A stretch of 64,000 bases of DNA from CAYSSJ01 sp964433675 (GCA_964433675.1 CAYSSJ010000008.1:46592-110591); one strand, 5' to 3'. Shown: positions 44,492 to 53,638, numbered from the stretch's first letter. Numbers and translations are program-made. Notes: generated by a model not told the origin, from the sequence alone.

Positions 44492-46156
44492 ATGAAACTT
44501 GTAGAATGCGTACCCAACTTTAGTGAAGGTCGCGATCAGAATGTACTGAATGAAATTTCTCAGACTATCAAGTCTATTAAGAATGTAGTATTGCTCGATG
44601 TCGATCCGGGAGCAGACACAAACAGAACTGTGTTCACCTTTGTAGGTGAGCCAAATCACACTTTAGAAGCCGCTTTCCAGGCTATTAAAAAGGCTGCTGA
44701 ACTTATCGATATGAGCAAACACAAAGGTGAACATCCGCGTATGGGTGCTACAGATGTCTGCCCCTTTGTTCCTGTAGCCGGTATCACGATGGAAGAATGC
44801 GTGGAACTTTCTAAAAAATTGGCAAAAAGAGTTGGTGAAGAGCTGAAAATACCGGTATATCTCTATGAATATTCTGCTTCCAGACCGGAATGGAAAAATC
44901 TGGCTAATATCAGAAAAGGCGAATATGAAGCTCTGCCGGCAAAAATGAAAGATGAGAAATGGAAACCGGATTTTGGACCACAGGAATTCAACGCCCGTGC
45001 AGGTGCTACTGCGATCGGGGCTCGCGAATTTCTCATCGCTTACAATATCAACTTGAATACCCGCGACAAGAAAAAAGCACACGATATCGCCCTCTCAATC
45101 AGAGAAAAAGGTAGGTTAAAAAGGGATAAGAACAGAAAGATAGTTCGGGATGAAAATGGCAAAAAACTCAGAGTCCCCGGCTTATTTCAAAACTGTAAAG
45201 CGGTCGGTTGGTATATAGATGAATACAATCGTGCTCAGATCAGTATGAATCTGACTAACTACAAAATCTCACCACCACATAAAGTGCTGGAAAAAGTACG
45301 AGAGCTTGCCCTTGAGAAAGGGTTGGTCGTCACAGGAAGTGAATTGGTAGGCTTGATTCCGAAAGAAGCTATGATCCAAGCTGGAAAGTACTATCTGGAT
45401 GCCATGGATGAAACTACCGGCATACCGGAGAAAATGATTATCGAAACTGCCATCCAATCTATGGGATTGTCCGAACTCGGACCATTCGATATCTATAAGA
45501 AAGTGATAGAATATGCTATCGAGGATAAAGATAATCTTGTCAACATGACAATCTCCGACTTTGCTGACGAGTTATCGACCGATTCTCCTGCTCCGGGCGG
45601 TGGTAGTGTGGCTGCAGTTTCTGCTGCTCTATCCGGCGCTCTTTCTGCTATGGTTTCCAACTTGACCTACAATAAAAAAGGTTATGAAAAAGTATGGCAG
45701 CAGGCAAAAGAGTTGGCTGATAAGGGACAAGAGATCAAAAAACAAGCTCTATATGCCGTCGACAAAGATACTCAGGCATTTTATGATATGATGGATGCTA
45801 TGCGCCTTCCTAAAAAGAGTGATGAGGACAAAGCCAAAAGAGCAGAAGCAATTCAAGAGGCAACCAAACAAGCTATCTTGGTTCCTTTGGAAACCATCGA
45901 AATAGCTCATCAGGCAGTCCAAGTTGCCAAAGAGATTGCTGCAATTGGTAATGAAAACGCACTCTCCGACGCCGGTGTAGCTGCTATAACTGCTAATGCC
46001 GGAGCTAAAGCAGCTTATCTGAACATCAAGATCAATATGCCCGGAATCGAAGATGAAAAATTCAAAACTGACATTTTGGGAAAAGCAGAGAAACTCTGTA
46101 CTCAGATCGAAAAATCTGCTACTGAAACAGAAAAATCTATCAAAGATAATATCTAA
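44492..46156 (+). CDS. ftcD: bifunctional glutamate formimidoyltransferase/formimidoyltetrahydrofolate cyclodeaminase
   Basis: 554 residues in one chain. The transferase half (1-about 330) has VECVPNFSEGRD, KGEHPRMGATDVCPFVP and ARAGATAIGAREFLIAYN. The cyclodeaminase half (about 350-554) has SDFADELSTDSPAPGGGSVAAVSAALSGAL and GNENALSDAGVAAI. The fused order is that of the vertebrate enzyme, while many bacteria keep them separate. It moves the formimino group of formiminoglutamate (histidine breakdown) to tetrahydrofolate and releases ammonia. No histidine ammonia-lyase, urocanase or HutI is nearby. GGAGG precedes the ATG and a terminator follows. Confidence 0.93.
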   Translation: MKLVECVPNFSEGRDQNVLNEISQTIKSIKNVVLLDVDPGADTNRTVFTFVGEPNHTLEAAFQAIKKAAELIDMSKHKGEHPRMGATDVCPFVPVAGITMEECVELSKKLAKRVGEELKIPVYLYEYSASRPEWKNLANIRKGEYEALPAKMKDEKWKPDFGPQEFNARAGATAIGAREFLIAYNINLNTRDKKKAHDIALSIREKGRLKRDKNRKIVRDENGKKLRVPGLFQNCKAVGWYIDEYNRAQISMNLTNYKISPPHKVLEKVRELALEKGLVVTGSELVGLIPKEAMIQAGKYYLDAMDETTGIPEKMIIETAIQSMGLSELGPFDIYKKVIEYAIEDKDNLVNMTISDFADELSTDSPAPGGGSVAAVSAALSGALSAMVSNLTYNKKGYEKVWQQAKELADKGQEIKKQALYAVDKDTQAFYDMMDAMRLPKKSDEDKAKRAEAIQEATKQAILVPLETIEIAHQAVQVAKEIAAIGNENALSDAGVAAITANAGAKAAYLNIKINMPGIEDEKFKTDILGKAEKLCTQIEKSATETEKSIKDNI

Positions 46157-46168
46157 ATCTTAAAAACT

Positions 46169-46204
46169 CAGGGAGAGCGCCTCAGACGCTCTCCTGTTTT
46201 GTTT
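46169..46204 (+). terminator. intrinsic terminator after the FTCD gene
   Basis: CAGGGAGAGCG pairs with CGCTCTCCTG (one bulged G) around the loop CCTCAGA, followed by TTTTGTTT. It lies 12 bp after the stop. Confidence 0.9.
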
Positions 46205-46219
46205 GGATCGGAAAGAAAT

Positions 46220-47152
46220 ATGAAATACTTATTCGGACCTGTACCCTCGCGCAGACTCGGTATGTCACTCGGAGTGGATTTGGTTCCTTACAAATACTGC
46301 ACTATGAATTGTATTTACTGTGAAGTGGGATGCACTACAAACTTGGAAATCGAACGAGCTGAATATGTGCCGACGGATAAAGTCATCTCGGAATTGGACG
46401 ACTATCTCAGCTCTAACCCGGCTCTTGATTATATCACTTTCTCAGGTTCGGGCGAGCCCACCCTGCATAGCAAGATTGGTAGCATCATCGAATTTTTGAA
46501 AACCAAGTATCCGCAATATAAGATAGCATTGCTGACCAACTCAACTTTATTGTCAGACAAACAACTCAGAGAAGAGCTCTGCCCGATAGACCTCATCTTA
46601 CCTTCTTTAGATGCTGCTAGCGAGGATATATTTGAAAAGATCAATCGTCCTCATCCCAAACTCAAACCTAAAAACATAATCGCCGGTCTGAAGGCTTTTC
46701 GCCGCGAATGCAAGGCAACTATGTGGCTGGAGATTTTCATCATCCCAACTCAGAATGACCATGAGGATGAGATCCGCAAGCTAACAGAAGCAGCTTTTGA
46801 GATAAGTCCGGATAAGGTGCAGATCAATGCCTTGGATAGACCGGGCGCTGAAGATTGGGTGAAAAAATCTGATTATCATACTTTAGAAAAGATCAGAGAT
46901 TTTTTCCTACCTATGGAAACTGAGATCATTGCTTCAAAACCACAGCAGAAGAAAATAAAATCCGATCACGCTGCAATAGAAGAAACTATCCTCAATACGA
47001 TAAGACGCCGCCCCTGCACAATCGAAGACCTCATTTCTATCACAGGCTATGATAAAGAGCTCATCCGCAAAAAGCTCGATCTATTGAAGCGCCACAATCA
47101 AATCACCTTATCCAGACAAGATAGAGGTGATTTCTATATGATTCTGCATTAA
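46220..47152 (+). CDS. radical SAM protein (COG0731-like) with C-terminal winged helix
   Basis: 310 residues. FGPVPSRRLGMSLGVDLVPYK begins the family, and the cluster motif is C27-xxx-C31-xx-C34 (CTMNCIYC). TFSGSGEPTLH is the SAM-binding GGEP equivalent. The last 60 residues (IEETILNTIRRRPCTIEDL to YMILH) form a small winged-helix-like domain that could bind nucleic acid. Substrate unknown. The ATG at 46220 has GGAAAG nearby; the 21 bases before it are also open but weaker. The stop is shared as TTAA with the convergent thioredoxin gene. Confidence 0.82.
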   Translation: MKYLFGPVPSRRLGMSLGVDLVPYKYCTMNCIYCEVGCTTNLEIERAEYVPTDKVISELDDYLSSNPALDYITFSGSGEPTLHSKIGSIIEFLKTKYPQYKIALLTNSTLLSDKQLREELCPIDLILPSLDAASEDIFEKINRPHPKLKPKNIIAGLKAFRRECKATMWLEIFIIPTQNDHEDEIRKLTEAAFEISPDKVQINALDRPGAEDWVKKSDYHTLEKIRDFFLPMETEIIASKPQQKKIKSDHAAIEETILNTIRRRPCTIEDLISITGYDKELIRKKLDLLKRHNQITLSRQDRGDFYMILH

Positions 47153-47508
47153 TCAGGATCGACTTTTAGCACATCTTTGATAAGCTTTTCCAAAGTCTCT
47201 TTGGGTAATGCGCCATTCGCCATTTGTGGCTTATCATCTACAGGTATAAACAGTATCGAAGGTATACTGCGTATGCCAAACATACCAGATAATTCCGGCT
47301 CCTTTTCTGTGTCAACTTTATAGATTTTTACCTTGCCCTCATAGCTTTTACTTAAATCTTCCAATACCGGAGTTAGCATCTTGCAGGGAGCACACCAATC
47401 TGCATAAAAATCTATGATAGCAGGTTTATCTCCTTTGTATTCCCACTGTTCGTTGTTCTCATAATCAAATACCTTTTCTTTGAATGTGTCTTTGTTTAGA
47501 TTTTCCAT
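47149..47508 (-). CDS. thioredoxin
   Basis: 119 residues, thioredoxin fold with the active site W-C39-A-P-C42 and cis-Pro region FGIRSIPSILFIP. The N-terminal extension of about 15 residues is slightly longer than in TrxA. It reduces disulfides in the cytoplasm using NADPH via a thioredoxin reductase (not in the window). GGAGAG precedes the ATG and a good promoter lies at 47542-47569. Its TAA stop shares the TTAA at 47149-47152 with the convergent radical SAM gene. Confidence 0.93.
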   Translation of the reverse strand: MENLNKDTFKEKVFDYENNEQWEYKGDKPAIIDFYADWCAPCKMLTPVLEDLSKSYEGKVKIYKVDTEKEPELSGMFGIRSIPSILFIPVDDKPQMANGALPKETLEKLIKDVLKVDPD

Positions 47509-47541
47509 CTTTTCTCTCCTTATCTTTTATTATTTAACCAT

Positions 47542-47569
47542 ATTATAACTAACAATTACATATAGGCAA
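47542..47569 (-). promoter_or_regulatory. sigma70-type promoter for thioredoxin
   Basis: Minus-strand TTGCCT (47564-47569) and consensus TATAAT (47542-47547) are separated by 16 bases, 34 bp before the ATG at 47508. Confidence 0.6.
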
Positions 47570-47704
47570 ATATGAATATTGTAGTTATATTGGCATTTGA
47601 CTAATATTAACAACTATTATCTTATGTCACATGCAGATATTAATATTATTTTGAGGTTATTCTTTTCTCGCAGTTCCATGAGTGATATTTTACTCACTTT
47701 AACC

Positions 47705-47733
47705 TTGCCAATATCTAGCATGATAAATTATTT
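47705..47733 (+). promoter_or_regulatory. candidate promoter for malic enzyme
   Basis: Plus-strand TTGCCA (47705-47710), 17-base spacer, TTATTT (47728-47733), 33 bp before the malic enzyme start. The rest of the spacer (47570-47704) is AT-rich. Its only other feature is a short inverted repeat, AGTGA/TCACT, near 47681-47698. Confidence 0.35.
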
Positions 47734-47765
47734 GTTTTATTATCTACCGGAAAGGAAATAGAGAT

Positions 47766-49223
47766 ATGAAGAAAGTAAGCTATTTGTTAGATAAACTTGA
47801 TGATTGCTTTTCGAGTTATTCATCTGCCCAGATTGCCAAAGCAAAAACCATTTTTTACAAAAAACTCGCATTGAAAATGCACAAGTATTACGGTGGGAAA
47901 ATGCAGGTAATGCCCAAAGCGGGAATTTATGGAATCAACTGGTTTAATGTATGGTACACTCCGGGAGTATCTTCCGTGTCCACTTCTATTCGTGATAACA
48001 ACGATTTATCTTTTGAACTCACCAATCGCGGTAATCTGGTAGCCATAGTAAGTGATTCTACCAGAGTTTTAGGCGATGGAGATTGCACTCCTTCCGGTGG
48101 TTTGGGTGTAATGGAAGGCAAAGCATTTCTGATGAAATATCTGGGTGGAGTGGATGCATATCCTCTTTGTGTGAATAGTCGTAATAGTTCAGGTGAAAAC
48201 GATGCTGATAAGCTCATCGGTTTTGTCAAAATGCTGCAACACAGTTTCGGTGCCATCAATTTGGAAGATATCTCTCAGCCAAATTGTTATCGTGTCTTAG
48301 ACGAGTTAAGGGAATCTTGTGATATACCTGTCTGGCATGATGATGCTCAAGGAACTGCATGTGTTACAGTTGCCGGATTGATAAACGCTCTCAAATTAGT
48401 TGATAAAGACATCTCCAATTGTAAGATAGTTCTTCTGGGTGCCGGAGCTTCCAATACTACCGTAGCTGAACTTCTAATCTCTTTGGGTGCCGATGCCGGT
48501 AATATTATTCTCTTCGACTCAAAAGGTTCATTAGACTCCGATAGATCCGATATCGCCGCAGATGAGCGGTATTACAAGAAATGGCATCTGTGTGAAAATA
48601 GTAATCATGATAAAATTAAGACACACGAACAAGCATTTGTAGGTGCAGATATTCTGGTTGCGCTTTCTAAGCCGGGACCTGATGTAGTGAAACCAAGCTG
48701 GATTAGTTCGATGAACAAGAAAGCGATTGTTTTCACCTGCGCCAATCCGATCCCGGAGATCTATCCTTATGCAGCTAAAGAGGCGGGGGCTTATATCGTA
48801 GCTACCGGTCGAGGAGATTTTCCCAACCAGATAAATAACTCACTCGGCTTCCCCGGTATACTCAAAGGGGCACTAATGGTCAGAGCAAAAAAGATCAGTA
48901 ATAATATGGTACTAGCAGCTGCACATGCTCTGGCTGATTATGCCGAAGCAAAAGGTATAGATTCCGAACATATCATCCCGACAATGGAAGATACAGAAGT
49001 TTTTCCGATCATCGCTGCTGAGGTCGGGAATGCTGCTATCGATGAAGGACTGGCAAGAAAAACGATGAGTAAGAGAGATCTGCAAATTTGGGCTAACGAT
49101 GACATATCCAAAGCTCAGCTGGTCATTAATAATCTTATCGAGAATAAATTCATCTCGCCGCCGCCTGAGGACATTCTACAGAACACCTTATCAGAAACTA
49201 TCACTGAGATGGAGAATACTTAA
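47766..49223 (+). CDS. NAD(P)-dependent malic enzyme
   Basis: 485 residues. The VWYTPGVSSVSTSI region carries the catalytic tyrosine. RNLVAIVSDSTRVLGDGD-like motifs, PVWHDDAQGTACVTVAGLINAL with metal-binding Asp residues, and the Rossmann IVLLGAGASNTTVAELLISLGA place it with bacterial malic enzymes. It decarboxylates malate to pyruvate with NAD or NADP. An N-terminal helical extension of about 55 residues precedes the core. AAAGGAA precedes the ATG. It is convergent with nadB, sharing a TTAA stop. Confidence 0.9.
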   Translation: MKKVSYLLDKLDDCFSSYSSAQIAKAKTIFYKKLALKMHKYYGGKMQVMPKAGIYGINWFNVWYTPGVSSVSTSIRDNNDLSFELTNRGNLVAIVSDSTRVLGDGDCTPSGGLGVMEGKAFLMKYLGGVDAYPLCVNSRNSSGENDADKLIGFVKMLQHSFGAINLEDISQPNCYRVLDELRESCDIPVWHDDAQGTACVTVAGLINALKLVDKDISNCKIVLLGAGASNTTVAELLISLGADAGNIILFDSKGSLDSDRSDIAADERYYKKWHLCENSNHDKIKTHEQAFVGADILVALSKPGPDVVKPSWISSMNKKAIVFTCANPIPEIYPYAAKEAGAYIVATGRGDFPNQINNSLGFPGILKGALMVRAKKISNNMVLAAAHALADYAEAKGIDSEHIIPTMEDTEVFPIIAAEVGNAAIDEGLARKTMSKRDLQIWANDDISKAQLVINNLIENKFISPPPEDILQNTLSETITEMENT

Positions 49224-50788
49224 CGTTTGATATAATGACAGCCGATAGATTTTTTATTGTGCAGAGCTGCTTCTATTATCAGAAGCGAGTTTACCACTCC
49301 ATTTCTTAATTCGATAATATTCTTGGTCAGGCGTGATCTTTTGTAAAACTTAAAAATCCGATGGGCATGATAATTCAAGTCGGACTTGGCACGTTCCAGC
49401 CCTTTCTCAGTTCGAATTATGCCGGCATAATTCCACATAGTGAGCTGGATTACTTTCCAGTCTTGCTGAAAAAGAAGCGGATCGAATTCTTCTGAGAAAC
49501 CGGGTGTCTTCCACTCTGGGATCTTATCAAATCGATTAACATCTATCTTTTCGAATCTATCTGAGATATCATTAGCTGCTTGTTTAGCCCACAAAAGCCC
49601 TTCCACCAGCGAAGTAGAAGCTAGTCTGTTCGCTCCATGCAAACCACTGCAGGCAATTTCTCCGATAGCATAGAGATTTTTGATAGAAGCTCTACCTCGG
49701 ATATCTGCTTTGATCCCACCGCAAAAATAATGAGCTGCCGGTACTACTGGTATTGGTTCTTTGGATATATCTATCCCACCTTCCATGCAGGTATTGTATA
49801 TATTAGGAAAACGGTCTTTTATAGGAAGATCTCCCTTATACCCACTAGCAATATCCAAAAACATGAATTCTTTTCCTGTACGTCCCATTTCATCATAGAT
49901 CGCTCTGGCGACGACATCTCGAGGTGCGAGTTCCATATGCTCAGAATATCGCTGCATAAATCGTTCGCCCTCATGATTCAACAAGACAGCTCCTTCACCA
50001 CGAAGAGATTCGGAGATCAGGAATCTATGAATATCACGATGATATAGAGAAGTAGGATGAAACTGGACAAATTCGGCATTGATAATATCTGCGCCGGCTC
50101 TATGTGCCATACTCATGCCATCCCCTGTAGCAGAGGGCAGGTTTGTGGTATGACGGTAAAGATTTCCCAAGCCACCGGTAGCGATTATCACTCGATGAGA
50201 GAAGAAAGTATCAACCCGCTTCTCACTATTGTTCAGAGCATACACACCCATCACTTCACGTTCCTTATAAAGCTCCTGAGTATCAAGCGAATTATGATTG
50301 TTCGTAATCAGATCTATGGCAGTATGATCTGATTTGATTTCCAATCCGATTTTCTGAGCATAGGAACATAACGCTTTCTGGATTATCTCACCGGTCCTAT
50401 CTTCATAGTGTAGAATGCGTCTGAGCGAGTGCGCTGCTTCTTCGGTATAATCTAGCTCTTTTGCCGGTGTTTTGCTAAACTCTATACCGATCTTATCTAT
50501 CAGAAAATCGAAAACCAATTTCGGACCTTCTTTGGCAAAAAGCTCCACCGCTTCCTGATAATTATAATAAGAACCGGCTATAAGGATATCTTTCTTGAGG
50601 AGCTTGCAATTATCTTGCTTGTTCTTTGCAATAATACCACCCTGTGCATAGTAAGTGGCTGTTTCCAGAGGGTTATCCTCTTTTGTGAGTAAAACGACAT
50701 CAAATCCTTGTTCTTTGAGCATTATCCCTGCAGTGATTCCCGCAATACCGCTTCCTAATATCACTATATCATAAGAATATTTCATCAT
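49220..50788 (-). CDS. nadB: L-aspartate oxidase NadB
   Basis: 522 residues. The FAD motif GSGIAGITAGIML is at the N-terminus, followed by ATYYAQGGI and FVQFHPTSLYHRDIHRFLISESLRGEGA. The C-terminal domain contains CSGLHGANRLASTSLVEGL. It oxidises aspartate to iminoaspartate for NAD synthesis; in anaerobes fumarate is the likely electron acceptor. It is the last gene of nadC-nadA-nadB and overlaps nadA by 4 bp. Its stop uses the TTAA shared with the malic enzyme gene. Confidence 0.95.
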   Translation of the reverse strand: MMKYSYDIVILGSGIAGITAGIMLKEQGFDVVLLTKEDNPLETATYYAQGGIIAKNKQDNCKLLKKDILIAGSYYNYQEAVELFAKEGPKLVFDFLIDKIGIEFSKTPAKELDYTEEAAHSLRRILHYEDRTGEIIQKALCSYAQKIGLEIKSDHTAIDLITNNHNSLDTQELYKEREVMGVYALNNSEKRVDTFFSHRVIIATGGLGNLYRHTTNLPSATGDGMSMAHRAGADIINAEFVQFHPTSLYHRDIHRFLISESLRGEGAVLLNHEGERFMQRYSEHMELAPRDVVARAIYDEMGRTGKEFMFLDIASGYKGDLPIKDRFPNIYNTCMEGGIDISKEPIPVVPAAHYFCGGIKADIRGRASIKNLYAIGEIACSGLHGANRLASTSLVEGLLWAKQAANDISDRFEKIDVNRFDKIPEWKTPGFSEEFDPLLFQQDWKVIQLTMWNYAGIIRTEKGLERAKSDLNYHAHRIFKFYKRSRLTKNIIELRNGVVNSLLIIEAALHNKKSIGCHYIKR

Positions 50789-51831
50789 TTCCCGCTTTCT
50801 ACTATCCGGATCATTTTCTCAAGAGCTTTTCTAGCATTTACCATATGCTCTTGTGATACTTCAACTTCTATTTTTAGTTCGCCTTCATTGTTTTCATATG
50901 CTTGGATAGATTGTAGCGACAAGTATAAACTTTCCAAATCTATCTTACCCATGTTAAAACAATCCGAACGCCTCAGCGGAACAATAGTTTTAGATGGATA
51001 CTCCATCTGCAAACGATGGACAAAATGATATTCCGTTCCGATTCCCCAAACCGAACCATCCGCAGCATCTTTGACTTCATTGTAGATCTTCTGAGTAGAA
51101 CCGCTCATATCTGCTGCCTCTACGATCTCTTCATCACACTCGGGATGAACTATAATGTTGATCTTGGGGTATGTTTTTCTCAACTGTTCAATATCCGATA
51201 AATGAAAACGCTTGTGCACAATGCAAAATCCATCCCAAATAAATAGTTTTACTTTCGAATAATCTCCTTCGGGAGTATCCGAATCGACTCGCATCACCTC
51301 ATCCGAACCTAGCCCTAACAGATTGGCAGAGTTTATACCAAGATTATAGTCCGGGCTAAAAAAAACTGCTTTGCCCTGTTTATGATAATACCGGATAATA
51401 TCTACCGCATTGGAGCTGGTACACACAGCACCACCATGCTCTCCACAAAAGCTTTTGGTAGCAGCATAGGAATTCATGTAAGTAACCGGGATCACTTCCT
51501 TTTGAGTCGATGAAGTCAATTTCTTATGAACATTCCGAGCGGCATCATCTTCTATCATATTGGCAAGCGGACATCCCGCCGTGATTTGCGGTATCAGCAC
51601 CTTTTGCTTTTCAGATGCGAGTATCTTGGCTCCTTCTGCCATGAAGAGCACTCCACACATTACTATATATTCAGCTTTACTTCTGCTGCATTCTACCGCT
51701 AATTTATAGGAATCTCCCACAAAATCGCCAATCTCGACAATCTCCGGTATGATATAATGATGTACCGGTATTATCACCTTACTCCCCAATTCACTTCTTA
51801 GTTTCACAATCTTCTCGATAAGTTCGTTCAT
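50785..51831 (-). CDS. nadA: quinolinate synthase NadA
   Basis: 348 residues. VPVHHYIIPEIVEIGDFVGDS-like start, cluster cysteines in MCGVLFMAEGA, GGAVCTSSNAVDII and HPECDEEIVE, and FFSPDYNLGINSA. It condenses iminoaspartate with dihydroxyacetone phosphate at an oxygen-sensitive [4Fe-4S] cluster, fitting an anaerobe. It is coupled by 4-bp overlaps to nadC upstream and nadB downstream. Confidence 0.96.
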   Translation of the reverse strand: MNELIEKIVKLRSELGSKVIIPVHHYIIPEIVEIGDFVGDSYKLAVECSRSKAEYIVMCGVLFMAEGAKILASEKQKVLIPQITAGCPLANMIEDDAARNVHKKLTSSTQKEVIPVTYMNSYAATKSFCGEHGGAVCTSSNAVDIIRYYHKQGKAVFFSPDYNLGINSANLLGLGSDEVMRVDSDTPEGDYSKVKLFIWDGFCIVHKRFHLSDIEQLRKTYPKINIIVHPECDEEIVEAADMSGSTQKIYNEVKDAADGSVWGIGTEYHFVHRLQMEYPSKTIVPLRRSDCFNMGKIDLESLYLSLQSIQAYENNEGELKIEVEVSQEHMVNARKALEKMIRIVESGK

Positions 51832-52652
51832 ATCTGCTCACCTCTTTTTTTCAATGAAAAATCAAAACTCTTTACACTATGCGTCAATTCCCCCACAGAA
51901 ATACAATCTACCCCGGTTTGAGCAAATTCTCGCACAGTTTGCAAGCTTACATTACCCGAAGCTTCCAAAATAACTTCCTTATTTACCAATTTCACTGCCT
52001 CTTTCATCATCTCACAGGACATATTGTCCAACATGATGACATCTACTCGGCAAGCCAGAGCGTCTTTCACTTCGTCCAAATTGCTGGCTTCTACTTCTAT
52101 CTTGTAAGCATTGCCCCATTTATTTCGAACTGCATCCACAGCTTTGCTTATGCTTCCTACACAATCGATATGATTATCTTTGATAAGCACCATATCGAAA
52201 AGTCCCATCCGATGGTTTTCACCACCACCACATTTAACTGCATATTTCTGCAAATTTCTAAGTCCGGGCAGTGTCTTCCTGGTATCCATAATAGAGACCT
52301 TATTATCGACCGCATGTACATATTCGCATGTTTTGGTGGCAATACCGCTTAGATGGGCAATTATGTTCAAAGCTGTCCGTTCAGCTGTTAGAATAGACAA
52401 TACCTTACCCTTAATCCGAGCCACCGTATCTTTTTTTTGTAACAAATCACCATCTTTGAAATTGAATTCAATTTTTATCTCCGGATCTATATAGTGAAAT
52501 GCTTTTTTGAAATATTCTTGCCCGCAAAGGATACCATCCTGTTTTGCCAAAAGAACAAATTCATCCTGCTGATCACCAAAAATAGCGATACTAGTTACAT
52601 CTCCCCTATCTTGCAGATCTTCCTCAAAAGCAGTTTTGATCAATATATCCAT
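51828..52652 (-). CDS. nadC: nicotinate-nucleotide pyrophosphorylase NadC
   Basis: 274 residues. ERTALNIIAHLSGIATKT, DTRKTLPGLRNLQKYAVKCGGGENHRMGLFDMVLIKDNHI and the IEVEASNLDEV and ILEASGNVS blocks match NadC. It turns quinolinate and PRPP into nicotinate mononucleotide. It is the first gene of the nad operon. GAGGAG precedes the ATG. TTGACA boxes occur 50-90 bp upstream on the minus strand, but the -10 boxes are unclear. Confidence 0.96.
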   Translation of the reverse strand: MDILIKTAFEEDLQDRGDVTSIAIFGDQQDEFVLLAKQDGILCGQEYFKKAFHYIDPEIKIEFNFKDGDLLQKKDTVARIKGKVLSILTAERTALNIIAHLSGIATKTCEYVHAVDNKVSIMDTRKTLPGLRNLQKYAVKCGGGENHRMGLFDMVLIKDNHIDCVGSISKAVDAVRNKWGNAYKIEVEASNLDEVKDALACRVDVIMLDNMSCEMMKEAVKLVNKEVILEASGNVSLQTVREFAQTGVDCISVGELTHSVKSFDFSLKKRGEQI

Positions 52653-52747
52653 TTTCTCCTCGATTCCTTGGTAGGATAAACTCTGAGCAAATCTCTAATT
52701 GTCAATAAAAATTACTGACTGAGGTCAACTTTTATGGATTAAGATAT

Positions 52748-53260
52748 CTACTGACCATCAATTCTTTGATACTGCAGTCTATAGGTTAGAGGTTGTTTTA
52801 GTTTTGAACTGGTGATAGTAACTCTAAGCTCCAACCCTTTTTCGGAACCAATATATTCATTCACCCGTTTACCATCTTCAGCTACGAATGATTGTCTTAA
52901 ACTGTTGTCTTTGAAGATAGTAGTCACCTCAAACTCTTCTCCATCTTCCCGGGTCCACCTCTTTGAAGAACCATCGAGATTGGTCTTTACTGCAGGTTTG
53001 CCATCAGTAGCGATAAAAACACTATCTGTTTTTGTTATGATATCGATACTTTGGTATGGTTCATTTGTATTTCGCAGTCTTCTCCTTGCTATTGGTCTGG
53101 TGATAAAACTCATCGTGCTCACTGTCTCATCAATAGCAGCAAACACATCTTCGCTTTGCTCGGGTAAATAGATATAGTTCCCATCTAGATTGACTGGTTC
53201 AGCTACAAGATATATTGAGATGAGAAATAGAAAGCAAATCAGCCCCATAATTATTTTCAT
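52748..53260 (-). CDS. secreted protein of unknown function
   Basis: 170 residues with a Sec signal peptide (about 1-21, ending VAEP or nearby, no lipobox). The mature part is a beta-rich domain with LDGNYIYLPEQSEDVFAAIDETVSTM, a basic RPIARRRLRN patch and a repeated beta-strand pattern that could be a small lipocalin- or calycin-like barrel. I cannot name a family. It lies 95 bp upstream of nadC on the same strand. Location is probably the periplasm. Confidence 0.55.
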   Translation of the reverse strand: MKIIMGLICFLFLISIYLVAEPVNLDGNYIYLPEQSEDVFAAIDETVSTMSFITRPIARRRLRNTNEPYQSIDIITKTDSVFIATDGKPAVKTNLDGSSKRWTREDGEEFEVTTIFKDNSLRQSFVAEDGKRVNEYIGSEKGLELRVTITSSKLKQPLTYRLQYQRIDGQ

Positions 53261-53286
53261 ATAATAGCTCCTGGTTATTTTCTGAA

Positions 53287-53314
53287 TAAAAAAACGGCTC
53301 CCAAATAGGAGCCG
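53287..53314 (-). terminator. intrinsic terminator after the SPW-like membrane protein
   Basis: CGGCTCC and GGAGCCG (53295-53301 with 53308-53314) pair around a 6-base loop, followed on the minus strand by eight Ts (53287-53294). It lies 15 bp after the membrane-protein stop at 53330. Confidence 0.92.
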
Positions 53315-53329
53315 CTTTTCTAACTTGCT

Positions 53330-53638
53330 TTACTCTTTTGGTTCTGCTGGTGCAGCTTTAGGTTTCATTAATGCCTGAATCAAAGATAGTATTGCAATAA
53401 CAATACCAATCAGAATGAAATTGATCGGCTCTTGTACTCCAGCCCATAGACCGGATACAATCGTCCAAATACCAACGATTCCAACTACGATTCCTTGCCA
53501 TTTTCCAGCCCAAAAAGCTAAAACTGCTACCACTACACCAATAATGATTGCAACAATCGAATTAAATAGGCTGGCAAAAATAATACCTGTCAACAGTAAC
53601 CAAAGACCTAGGATGAAATTTACCCAAGGTTTCCACAT
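53330..53638 (-). CDS. SPW-repeat-like small membrane protein
   Basis: 102 residues, four hydrophobic helices in two W-P-x-N-F-I-L-G-L-W-like repeats (residues 1-50 and 50-92), followed by a charged tail (KPKAAPAEPKE). This matches the SPW-repeat family. Function unknown. It stands alone with a strong terminator; the 195 bp upstream (53639-53833) hold no clear gene. Confidence 0.65.
   Translation of the reverse strand: MWKPWVNFILGLWLLLTGIIFASLFNSIVAIIIGVVVAVLAFWAGKWQGIVVGIVGIWTIVSGLWAGVQEPINFILIGIVIAILSLIQALMKPKAAPAEPKE

Noticed and set aside
51879..52352. Plus-strand open frame of 157 codons opposite nadC
   Set aside because: It is antisense to the NadC catalytic motifs, with no ribosome site.
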